A DNA stretch of 18,649 nt from an uncultured Bacilli bacterium (GTDB lineage: Bacteria > Bacillota_I > Bacilli_A > RF39 > UBA660). Positions within the stretch are counted from its first letter, which is position 1; the number at the start of each line of letters is the position of its first letter. Below, one piece after another: positions 1 to 6,942 of this stretch. Where the stretch lies: NCBI GenBank assembly GCA_934086145.1, contig CAKOHV010000030.1:1-18649 (forward strand), in the 5' to 3' direction. The notes under the pieces are model-generated. The model was not told where the DNA came from. It worked only from the letters and a program-made list of their open reading frames with translations, and searched no databases. The position numbers and the translations under genes were made by a program.

Positions 1-10
1 AATTTTAAGC

Positions 11-33
11 CAAACAAAGTTAACCTTTGTTTG
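11..33. repeat. Perfect 9-bp inverted repeat at left edge
   Basis: CAAACAAAG (11-19) and CTTTGTTTG (25-33) form a perfect inverted repeat around a 5-base spacer. A minus-strand TATAAT lies just upstream in the leftward direction (42-47). The repeat would therefore sit in the 5' leader, or just past the start point, of a leftward gene beyond the window. It could be an operator or an RNA hairpin; no T-tract follows it on either strand, so a terminator is unlikely. Confidence 0.5.
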
Positions 34-96
34 TTATCTATATTATAAATCGGTAACATTTTAACTAATGTTTAACACCCAAATAAGTTGACAAGC

Positions 97-120
97 AAAA
101 AAAGAACATGGTTAGTGCTC
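97..120 (-). terminator. Weak terminator after cotE
   Basis: On the minus strand a short stem (GAGCA/TGTTC with one G-U pair, 104-108 with 116-120) is followed by a run of seven T (complement of 97-103). It lies a few bases past the cotE stop. The stem is weak, so confidence is limited. Confidence 0.4.
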
Positions 121-124
121 TATT

Positions 125-646
125 TTAATTATTTTTGATGTATTCTTCGTTTACATTGTCAATTGTTTGGTCATCATCATAAATTTCGTCCCAAGGCATT
201 TCATCTTCTTCAATGGCAATTTTTACTTTGCTTTCGCCAACTATTTCGACGCCTAATTCTTTTTCAATATTTAATTCGACTTGATTATTAACGATTTTAA
301 CATCTTGAACAGTGGGCTGCTTTAAACTTCTAACAATTATTTCATTATCGTTATTTAATGCATTCATATCTTTAATTCGTAGTTTCATTGCATCTTCATA
401 ATTGTAAGTTTTGGTGGTAACGCTTGTTTTAGAATTGTTATCATAGGAATACCAAACATTGATATCGAATGAACCATTTATGTCAACTTCATTTTGTTTA
501 TTAGTTCCTTGAAAACGATGATTTATAATCCAACATCCTAAAACAGTATCAGGGATTTCTTCAGTTTGTAAAACATATTTATCTTTGGATGTTTTCTTGC
601 CTTTACCAACAATTGTTTTAGTAACTATTTCTTTATAATTAGACAT
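125..646 (-). CDS. cotE: Outer spore coat morphogenetic protein CotE
   Basis: This 173-residue protein aligns by eye along its whole length with Bacillus CotE, which is about 181 residues. It opens with MSNYKEIVTKTIVGKGKK, has the family's VLGCWIINH stretch and DINVWYSYDNNSKT block in the first half, KLRIKD and a QPTVQDVKI stretch in the middle, and ends in the typical acidic tail rich in Asp and Glu. In Bacillus, CotE is made in the mother cell and directs assembly of the outer coat onto the forespore. The ATG follows an AGAGGTGA ribosome site at 651-658, and a sigma-E-like promoter lies directly upstream. In B. subtilis mutS follows cotE; the next leftward gene here is outside the window and cannot be checked. 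The recognition is firm; function in this organism is inferred from the family. Confidence 0.95.
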   Translation of the reverse strand: MSNYKEIVTKTIVGKGKKTSKDKYVLQTEEIPDTVLGCWIINHRFQGTNKQNEVDINGSFDINVWYSYDNNSKTSVTTKTYNYEDAMKLRIKDMNALNNDNEIIVRSLKQPTVQDVKIVNNQVELNIEKELGVEIVGESKVKIAIEEDEMPWDEIYDDDQTIDNVNEEYIKNN

Positions 647-663
647 TTTATCACCTCTAATTT

Positions 664-692
664 AATGTATGCTTAAATTAGGCAAATATTGA
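664..692 (-). promoter_or_regulatory. Sigma-E-like mother-cell promoter of cotE
   Basis: The minus strand reads CATACATT at 664-671, a full match to the sigma-E -10 consensus CATACAnT, and TCAATATT at 685-692, which resembles the sigma-E -35 (ATATT core), with 13 bases between. B. subtilis cotE has a sigma-E promoter, so the match fits the gene. The predicted start point near 657 would put the ribosome site almost at the 5' end of the message. Confidence 0.55.
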
Positions 693-725
693 ATAAAAGA
701 TGGTAATATTTTATGAAAAAGACCA

Positions 726-752
726 GAAAAAAAGAATGATTTTATCATTCTT
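726..752 (-). terminator. Terminator overlapping a stop codon
   Basis: AAGAATGA (732-739) pairs perfectly with TCATTCTT (745-752) around a 5-base loop, and the minus strand continues in T (complement of 727-733). The last stem bases are part of the TAA stop of the gene ending at 751. Confidence 0.8.
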
Positions 753-1296
753 AAGCTAAGACTTCGTTAACTTCCGTAAGAAGTTCAAGATTAGTAATCT
801 CATCAGTTACTTCTTGAAGATAATACTTATTTGCTTCTTCTTTTTTTATCGTTATAATTTTGGTATAGTTTATTGTTCCATCTTCATTATATGTTTTCTC
901 ATTTGTTTGATAGAAGCAATCCATAGCTGGATTTGTACATTGATAAACACCATTTATTTTATAGTATCTTATGCTTTCATCATCATTATTGTAGGCATAA
1001 TAGTTAACTTCTTTCATTTCTAATTTAGTTAAATTAGGACTATAAACTAAGCCTTTTTCATATAGAAATTTGTTTAAGACGTTTTTTAAACTGGACGCAG
1101 TTATTTCAGTTATCATGTTGTTGTTATCACAAACAGATATTTCTTTTACTTCAGTTTTTAGTGTACTTTGATTAGAGTTACTACGGCCTTTTGAACTAGA
1201 AAACTTCTTATTTTGAACGATGTAACCGAAAGAAAATATTAAAGCGATTAATAGAATAAGTATAACGGCAATTAGAGCTTTGTTACTCTTTTCCAT
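751..1296 (-). CDS. Hypothetical protein with an N-terminal membrane anchor
   Basis: I do not recognise this family. The 181-residue product has a short basic start, one hydrophobic segment at about residues 7-27, then a Ser/Asn-rich linker and a polar extracytoplasmic domain. The domain has Cys residues in a CDNNN stretch and in a closely spaced pair (QCTNPAMDCF) that could form a disulfide outside the membrane. The domain contains many Tyr and Asn residues and a repeated Glu/Thr pattern near the C-terminus, with no enzyme motif I can name. The start is placed at the ATG at 1296 because AGAGGTG lies 5 bases before it; an in-frame ATG at 1317 is upstream of that ribosome site and is unlikely. 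The gene has its own terminator and sits between cotE and the RSH gene. It is probably a type II membrane protein of unknown role. Confidence 0.75.
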   Translation of the reverse strand: MEKSNKALIAVILILLIALIFSFGYIVQNKKFSSSKGRSNSNQSTLKTEVKEISVCDNNNMITEITASSLKNVLNKFLYEKGLVYSPNLTKLEMKEVNYYAYNNDDESIRYYKINGVYQCTNPAMDCFYQTNEKTYNEDGTINYTKIITIKKEEANKYYLQEVTDEITNLELLTEVNEVLA

Positions 1297-1397
1297 ATAA
1301 ACACCTCTGTCTTGCATATTATATGTTTATTATATCATTTATTGCTAAAAGAGAGGCAGTTTTTTTACAAAGTTTGTTAATTTACGTAAACATTTTT

Positions 1398-2828
1398 TTA
1401 ATTATTGTTTAAATACTTAGTAATTTGACGACGAGCTTGACTAGTTACAACATGTTCTAACCAACTTTCATCAGGATGAGCTTGTTCATCGGTTAAAACA
1501 AGAATACGATCTTTGTTATTTAAAGTTTCTGTAATAGGACTTTCTTTACCATTTATATATACTTTATGAAGATGATTTCCTAAATCAGTATGTATTTTGT
1601 AAGCAAAGTCAATAACGGTAGCTCCATTAGGTAATTCTAAGATATCGCCACGTAAGGTATATACATAAATATTATTAGTAAAAATTTCTCTTTTAACGCG
1701 ATCTAGGAAGTCAGCATCGCTTTCTGTTACATCATCTAAACTACGAAGGGTATTAAAGAATTGGTAATTTAGGTTCAATTCTGTTTGCATTTTTTCAGTG
1801 CCATCACCCTCAAGTTCATACCAGTAAGCAGCTAAGCCAAAGGTATTAATCTTATCCATTTTACTAGTTTTGATTTGAAATTGTAATAAATGATTATCTG
1901 GACCAAAAACAGTGGTATGTAAAGAGCGATACATATTAGTTTTTGGACAAGCAATGTAATCTTTAAATTTATTGTTTAATGGTGTATATAATTTGTGAAT
2001 TAATCCTAATACTTGATAACAAGTTTGTTCTTCGTCAACGATAATTTTTATATTAACTAAGTCATGAATATCACTTAGACGATATCCTTTATTGATCTTT
2101 TTGAATATTTGATAAATGTTCATAACTTTAGCACGGCTAGTGTAAGCTATGTTATTTTCATCAAAAATTTTTTTAATGTCTTGTTGAGATAATTCTAAAG
2201 TTTTTTTATAATCATTTAGAATTTCTTTTTGTTTTTCTTTTAAAGCTTCGTATGTATCAGGTTCTAAGTATGAAAAACAAATATCTTCTAGTTCACATTT
2301 TAAGCGAAAAGCACCAATAAAATAAGCTAAAGGAACAAAGATACGGATAGTTTCATCAGCACTTCTTTTTTGCTTTTCAGGAGCCTTAAAGTTTAATGTT
2401 TTCATATTATGCCAACGATCACATAATTTGATAATAATTATTCTGACATCCTTATTAAGACTATTAATTAAACGACGAATATTAGCATTCGTTGCTTCAT
2501 CTTTGGTATTGAAATGCATATTAGATATTTTGGTAACTCCGTCAACTAGGAAAGCTACTTCAGAGCCAAAGATATTTTCGATATCTTCAAGAGTATAGGA
2601 AGTATCTTCAACTACATCATGAAGTAGGCCAGCGCACAAAGATGGACCATCAGCATGAAAGACCGTTAAATTCATACAAACATTCAATGGATGGATAATG
2701 TATGGCTCGCCACTTTCTCTAAATTGATTAGCATGAGCTTTACTGGCTATTTCATAAGCTTTTCTGACATTTTCTACTTCTGTTGGATTATACTCTCTTA
2801 CTTTTTTTAAAACATCTTCAATTGTCAT
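1398..2828 (-). CDS. Short RelA/SpoT homologue (HD + synthetase fold + TGS)
   Basis: This protein belongs to the RSH family, which makes and breaks down the alarmone (p)ppGpp. At 476 residues it is far shorter than the usual 720-750. The HD hydrolase domain (about 1-170) keeps the metal and catalytic motifs: HANQFRESGEPYIIHP with H46, LLHDVVED (H70-D71) and KLCDRWHNMKT (D137, N141). The synthetase fold (about 215-345) keeps R232, D256, FKDYIA and NMYRSLHTT. The position equal to the catalytic Glu of the EVQIRT motif is Gln (Q316, in LLQFQIKT), and the usual AAHW is AAYW. A TGS domain follows (about 385-450) and the chain ends near WLEHVVTSQARRQI. The zinc-finger and ACT regulatory domains are therefore missing. 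The sequence predicts a hydrolase-competent protein with a weakened or dead synthetase. AGAGG precedes the ATG by 10 bases. Confidence 0.93.
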   Translation of the reverse strand: MTIEDVLKKVREYNPTEVENVRKAYEIASKAHANQFRESGEPYIIHPLNVCMNLTVFHADGPSLCAGLLHDVVEDTSYTLEDIENIFGSEVAFLVDGVTKISNMHFNTKDEATNANIRRLINSLNKDVRIIIIKLCDRWHNMKTLNFKAPEKQKRSADETIRIFVPLAYFIGAFRLKCELEDICFSYLEPDTYEALKEKQKEILNDYKKTLELSQQDIKKIFDENNIAYTSRAKVMNIYQIFKKINKGYRLSDIHDLVNIKIIVDEEQTCYQVLGLIHKLYTPLNNKFKDYIACPKTNMYRSLHTTVFGPDNHLLQFQIKTSKMDKINTFGLAAYWYELEGDGTEKMQTELNLNYQFFNTLRSLDDVTESDADFLDRVKREIFTNNIYVYTLRGDILELPNGATVIDFAYKIHTDLGNHLHKVYINGKESPITETLNNKDRILVLTDEQAHPDESWLEHVVTSQARRQITKYLNNN

Positions 2829-2859
2829 ATAACATCAACCTCTTTTTTTTAATATACTT

Positions 2860-2868
2860 AATATAACA
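2860..2868 (-). promoter_or_regulatory. Extended -10 upstream of the RSH gene
   Basis: The minus strand reads TGTTATATT (TG-n-TATATT), an extended -10 about 32 bases before the RSH start. No good -35 box is seen at the normal distance, and the T-tract of the preceding terminator lies just upstream. Confidence 0.4.
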
Positions 2869-2872
2869 CAAT

Positions 2873-2902
2873 AAAAAAGAAAAAACCATTAATATAATGG
2901 TT
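2873..2902 (-). terminator. Terminator overlapping the surface-protein stop codon
   Basis: AACCATTA (2884-2891) and TAATGGTT (2895-2902) form a perfect 8-bp stem around a 3-base loop, followed on the minus strand by TTTTTTCTTTTTT. The TAA stop at 2889-2891 is inside the stem. Confidence 0.85.
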
Positions 2903-4739
2903 CATTTTCATATTTTTTGCTAATTTTTTTATTAATTATCTTTACAACAACAACTATAATGATTACTAAAATAATGCCAATTACTAAAATCATTTTTATT
3001 TTATTGATTAATTTATTGAAGAAAGACTCTTCTTTTATCAGACTTTGGGTAGTAATAACATAATTTTTTTCACCATTGGTAATAAAGGAAACATAGCCAT
3101 CTTTGATTGTGCTACCTTCGGTTAGAATAGTATATTGTCCTTCTTCATTGTATGTATAAATATGGACATTAGTTCCGTCTTTATACATATCAGTATCTAA
3201 GTACAATAAAACTTCGATTCCTGATGGAAGATTGGTTTGATACGTTAAAGGAGATGAATTGGTTTGGTTTATTTGTAAAGAGATATCACCAGCTTTAAGG
3301 TTAGGAGTTAAACGTAGTTGGTATAGTAAACCTCCTTCAGTGTTTGTTACATTATAATAAAGGGTTTTCTTAGATTTAATTAAAGTATTTACTTCTTCTT
3401 GACTAATTTTTAAGTCATCTTCACTCGTCTTATAAAGAAATGGCATATCAGTCAAGGAGGAAGCCGTAATAGAAGTTATTTGTTGAGCTTTGGCTGGTTC
3501 TTTATAAACGATAACTTTATATTCGCGGCTATCATTATTTTTTTCTGTAACGGTAATCGTTATAATGTTAAAACCAGCTTTTAAATTAGTATTGCCAGCA
3601 ATTTTAGTGGTCGCTGTTTTGCTTTCTGTGACACAGTTAACTGCTACTTCATTGGTATTTTTATCAACGATAAATAAGTAAACATTTTTTTTGTTTAAAC
3701 TAATATTTTGGTTATTAAGCGTCAAACTTAAAAGATTCGTACTTTCGGTTTCGGCTTGTAATTCGTCTGTGCTACGAGTAATGTTGATGGTATACTCTTG
3801 TTCACTACCAGTATCTGATTTTACTTTGATGATGAAAGTATTTAGACCAATTGCAAGTTCTTTGTTACCAGTTCCGGTTAGAGTTGCATTATCAGAGCTT
3901 GCACGGGCCGTAATAAAGACATTAGTAACACTACGACTAACGGTGGCATCATAGACATATTTGTTTTTAGAATAAGTAATATTAGTATTAGAGACACTTA
4001 AAGCTTTTAATTCGGTGGCACCAGTTCGGTCATCTAAACGGGTAACCATTATTTCATAAGTATTAGTTGCGCCACTTTGGGAAGTAACGTTAATACGAAT
4101 ACGATTAGGTCCATAATTAAGTTTCTTCACTCCATCCCCAGTGATTGTTTGATTAGCATTTCCTTTCGTCGTTTTTATGTCAAGTTGCTCGGTTGATGCT
4201 GGGACAGTTAAAGTATAGCTGGTAATCGATTTTTGAAAAGTGGGATATAAATCATAGCCTTCAATGGTAATAGAACCAAGTTGAGTATCAGTATCCCCTT
4301 TTATGGCTTCAATAGTTACACCACTAGTTGTTTGGACGACTTTAGAACCATTTTCATAAGTTGCATCCCCATTAGTAGATAAAGAAATTGTACTACGGCA
4401 AGTTTTATTAGCATGAAAAGTTATAGTTACGGGGATTCCCATTTCCCAGGCTTTAGTTGAAGATGCTTTGTCAAGGTAGAGCTGCCCATTTTCATTTTGA
4501 TAGGTTCCTTTAGTTTGGGACCAAATAATATTTTGAACACTAAAGCACTCAGTATCATAACCAATTAGGTAATGGGCAGAGCTAATTTTAGCATCGGCTC
4601 CATAATCAATAAATAAAGTTACATCAAAGTTAGTCCCAACAACAGGATTTTGGTTACTCGCATTTAGGTAGGTAGCAGCTTTTATTTGAAGCGGAACCAA
4701 TAATAAAAATAATAATAAGATATTTTTAACCCTTTTCAT
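2889..4739 (-). CDS. Secreted membrane-anchored cohesin-like/cadherin-like surface protein
   Basis: The 616-residue protein starts with a signal peptide (about 1-21, basic then Leu-rich, ending QIKA). Residues about 22-145 resemble a cohesin-type beta-sandwich (NPVVGTNFDVTLFIDYG start, two Cys at 65 and 114). Three copies of a cadherin-like beta-sandwich repeat follow at about 153-235, 241-322 and 335-413. Each ends in a strand pattern such as NTYEIMVTR, QEYTINITR or REYKVIVYK, preceded by a GxNxIxIxV-like strand. Residues about 420-565 form a further beta-rich region. One membrane helix lies at about 583-601 with a short Lys-rich cytoplasmic tail. There is no LPXTG signal, so anchoring is by the helix. 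AAGGAG precedes the ATG and a good promoter lies upstream. It is likely an adhesion or wall-contact protein; ligand unknown. Confidence 0.85.
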   Translation of the reverse strand: MKRVKNILLLFLLLVPLQIKAATYLNASNQNPVVGTNFDVTLFIDYGADAKISSAHYLIGYDTECFSVQNIIWSQTKGTYQNENGQLYLDKASSTKAWEMGIPVTITFHANKTCRSTISLSTNGDATYENGSKVVQTTSGVTIEAIKGDTDTQLGSITIEGYDLYPTFQKSITSYTLTVPASTEQLDIKTTKGNANQTITGDGVKKLNYGPNRIRINVTSQSGATNTYEIMVTRLDDRTGATELKALSVSNTNITYSKNKYVYDATVSRSVTNVFITARASSDNATLTGTGNKELAIGLNTFIIKVKSDTGSEQEYTINITRSTDELQAETESTNLLSLTLNNQNISLNKKNVYLFIVDKNTNEVAVNCVTESKTATTKIAGNTNLKAGFNIITITVTEKNNDSREYKVIVYKEPAKAQQITSITASSLTDMPFLYKTSEDDLKISQEEVNTLIKSKKTLYYNVTNTEGGLLYQLRLTPNLKAGDISLQINQTNSSPLTYQTNLPSGIEVLLYLDTDMYKDGTNVHIYTYNEEGQYTILTEGSTIKDGYVSFITNGEKNYVITTQSLIKEESFFNKLINKIKMILVIGIILVIIIVVVVKIINKKISKKYENEPLY

Positions 4740-4763
4740 ATGACATTTCTCCTTATTATAGTA

Positions 4764-4792
4764 ATTATAATATATATAGAAAGATTATTCAA
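4764..4792 (-). promoter_or_regulatory. Sigma-A promoter of the surface-protein gene
   Basis: The minus strand carries TTGAAT (4787-4792), a 17-base spacer and TATAAT (4764-4769). A second TATAAT (4755-4760) is closer to the gene but lacks a matching -35. Confidence 0.8.
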
Positions 4793-4901
4793 TTGATGAG
4801 CATGAGCTTTTAAGGTATTAAGTTAATATTTGCTGAACTTAATAAAGTAAAAATATATGGTAAATATAGTGACTATTTTAACAAGATATTTGTTTGATCA
4901 T

Positions 4902-4938
4902 AGAAAAACCTCTTTTCAAGGTTTAAGAAAAGAGGTTT
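4902..4938 (-). terminator. Terminator after the HerA-like gene
   Basis: A perfect 12-bp stem, AAACCTCTTTTC (4906-4917) with GAAAAGAGGTTT (4927-4938), has a 9-base loop. On the minus strand it is followed by a short T run. It sits 16 bases past the gene's stop. The rest of the gap to the surface-protein gene (about 4795-4900) shows nothing I can name. Confidence 0.8.
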
Positions 4939-4954
4939 AATATTTAGATATTTT

Positions 4955-6730
4955 TTAATTACCTTTTAAGAACCATTTTTCTTCAATGTTAACACTAGTA
5001 CTTTGTGGCATTGGATTAGGTAAATCAAATTTACATATTAAAGGTATTTTAAAGGCGGAGCCAAAGACCATGGCCATACCAGGACGCAGAGTTTTAATTC
5101 GTTCTAGAGTTTCATTAGTAACGTTCGATGATATTGATTTGATAATATTTAAATCATCTGGGAAGTACATTCGTAGAACAATGAAATTAGAACATTGGCT
5201 TAGCGCTGTTTTAGATAATTCACTTGGTTTTTGGGTTATAAAGCCAAGAATGACACCATACTTACGACCCTCTTTGGTAATACGGTCAAAGATATTGTAA
5301 CCAATTATTTCTAAGTCGCTATCATTTTGAACGTAACGATGGGCTTCTTCAAGAATTATGTGGATTGGGAAAGAAGCACGAACTTTTAAATTAGTAGCAA
5401 AATTAAAGAATATTTTTGAATATATCTTAGTTAAAACTTTTGCGAAACGATCGTCAACATAAGCAAAATTCATATTGATGATTTGGCAAGTTTGTTGAGG
5501 ATTATCTGGTAAGGTGAAAAATTCAACCATAAATTGTTCTTTAGTAATAAAGCGTTCGCCTTCAAAGTAACGACCATGTTCTCCATTTATTATAGAGTGA
5601 AGTCTTACTTTTAGGGTATTGGCTATATCAAAGGCTTTTTCACTAGATAGAACACCTTCACCTAGTAAAGCGAATTCCAAAGCTTGGTATAAATCTTCAA
5701 GACCGTAGGCAAAGTCATGTTTTACTTCAATTTTATCAAGGTCAGTCTTGGCAAATTTAGAAAGCATATCAACAACTAATGACACGGCACTCATTTTCCC
5801 TTGATTATCAATATTTAAGCATTGTCTTAAAGTACGATTGTAACCAGGTTGAGCAATGATGGTATCAAGATTGATATCTGGGGTATTGTAAGAAGTTAAA
5901 ACAGCAATAATCTGATCACGTACTTGAGTTGGTTGTTTACCACTAGAAAGGATATCTAGTAAACTCTTAGCAATGATATCACTTTTATATTGTTGAGCTT
6001 GGGCGTCTTTACTTTTGAAAATATAAACTAGTTGTAAAGTTTTTTCAATAATAGGTAATTGTTGAGCATCAGAGGCATTTAAAAGTAAAGCCAAGTCATC
6101 AACTTCCAAAAAGTAAGTTGGTATTTTGACAAGATTATTAGTGGCTTTATTAACATCTGTCGTATAGTATTTAAAAGCTAAGTTAGGAATTTGATTAAGG
6201 TTTTCAAAAGCCGTATTATATTCACCAAAGGCATCAAATATTACTAAGTGAGCATTATATGGCATGGAATTTTCATTACGGTAAAAGATATTCTGAAAAA
6301 GACGAGTTACCGTACATGATTTACCGGCACCGGTATTACCTAAGATGGCAAAATGGGTAGAAAATAAATCGTTTATATTAGCAGTAACATTAAAATCATT
6401 ATATGTACTAGAACGACCAAGTAAAACAGTATCGGTTCCTGAAAAGTCTTGTTTACCAATAAGAGCTTCTAGTTCTGGTCTAACAATGATACGACAAGGA
6501 TTTTTAAAAGATGGTTTCTTTATAACTCCAGTAATAAATTCCCCATTAATGATTTCCCCAATTAGCATAGCTTCAATTTCTTTATCAGTTACACCGATTA
6601 TTTCAGCAACAACACGACGAGGTCCTTCTTCAAAAACAACGTGATAATTTAAAATACTGGTTTCTGTTGACCCTGTCATATTAACCATTTTGACTTTATT
6701 TTCATTTACTTCAATAACTTTTCCAAACAT
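4955..6730 (-). CDS. HerA-like hexameric ATPase (HAS barrel + DUF87)
   Basis: HerA-family proteins are ring-shaped ATP-driven DNA translocases related to FtsK; archaeal HerA works with the nuclease NurA in DNA end resection. The N-terminal part (FGKVIEVNENKVKMVN to about residue 90) fits the HAS beta-barrel. The Walker A motif GNTGAGKS is at about 131-138 and the Walker B motif IILEEAH at about 458-464. A RITKEGRKYGVILGFITQKPSEL block, the arginine-finger and sensor region typical of the family, lies at about 483-505. Length (591 residues) is normal. Start: an upstream in-frame GTG at 6739 is one base from the AGGA ribosome site, so the ATG at 6730 is preferred (10 bases). No NurA, SIR2 or other nuclease partner is adjacent. 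The ATPase assignment is firm; the cellular role is not. Confidence 0.88.
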   Translation of the reverse strand: MFGKVIEVNENKVKMVNMTGSTETSILNYHVVFEEGPRRVVAEIIGVTDKEIEAMLIGEIINGEFITGVIKKPSFKNPCRIIVRPELEALIGKQDFSGTDTVLLGRSSTYNDFNVTANINDLFSTHFAILGNTGAGKSCTVTRLFQNIFYRNENSMPYNAHLVIFDAFGEYNTAFENLNQIPNLAFKYYTTDVNKATNNLVKIPTYFLEVDDLALLLNASDAQQLPIIEKTLQLVYIFKSKDAQAQQYKSDIIAKSLLDILSSGKQPTQVRDQIIAVLTSYNTPDINLDTIIAQPGYNRTLRQCLNIDNQGKMSAVSLVVDMLSKFAKTDLDKIEVKHDFAYGLEDLYQALEFALLGEGVLSSEKAFDIANTLKVRLHSIINGEHGRYFEGERFITKEQFMVEFFTLPDNPQQTCQIINMNFAYVDDRFAKVLTKIYSKIFFNFATNLKVRASFPIHIILEEAHRYVQNDSDLEIIGYNIFDRITKEGRKYGVILGFITQKPSELSKTALSQCSNFIVLRMYFPDDLNIIKSISSNVTNETLERIKTLRPGMAMVFGSAFKIPLICKFDLPNPMPQSTSVNIEEKWFLKGN

Positions 6731-6892
6731 TTTATACACATCCTGTCTATTATACTTATTATCATATCATAAAAAGGAATGATTTTAAAGAGATGGGTTT
6801 AAATTAATATCAAAAGCGCTGTAAAGAATTTTGGAGTGTTAAGTAAGCAAGTAATGAATTAATGTAGTGTGGTCCCTCCCCTTTTTTGGCAT

Positions 6893-6937
6893 AATAAAAG
6901 ACTATGGAAAGTTGATTAGTCACCATCCAATAGTCTT
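6893..6937 (-). terminator. Terminator after the RNase J-like gene
   Basis: AAGACTAT (6898-6905) pairs with ATAGTCTT (6930-6937), extended by GGA/TCC inside the stem. The minus strand continues TTTTATTAT. Confidence 0.65.
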
Positions 6938-6942
6938 ATTTT

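Noticed and set aside
88..110. Consensus TTGACA on the plus strand as a promoter
   Set aside because: The base positions 17 downstream read GTTAGT, not a -10, and no plus-strand gene follows; this lies at the 3' end of cotE.
814..1023. Plus-strand open frame rich in Phe and Ile
   Set aside because: It is the antisense of the membrane-anchored protein gene, has no ribosome site, and its composition is what AT-rich antisense DNA gives. Similar antisense frames at 3691-3954, 4986-5300, 6345-6644, 7136-7333 and 11006-11233 were dropped for the same reasons.
1381..1390. TTTACGTAAA palindrome after the RSH stop as a terminator
   Set aside because: It has no loop or T-tract in the right place; a chance palindrome or a small protein site is as likely.
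2889..2950. Sortase (LPXTG) anchor on the surface protein
   Set aside because: The C-terminus has a membrane helix and a basic tail but no LPXTG-like motif before it.
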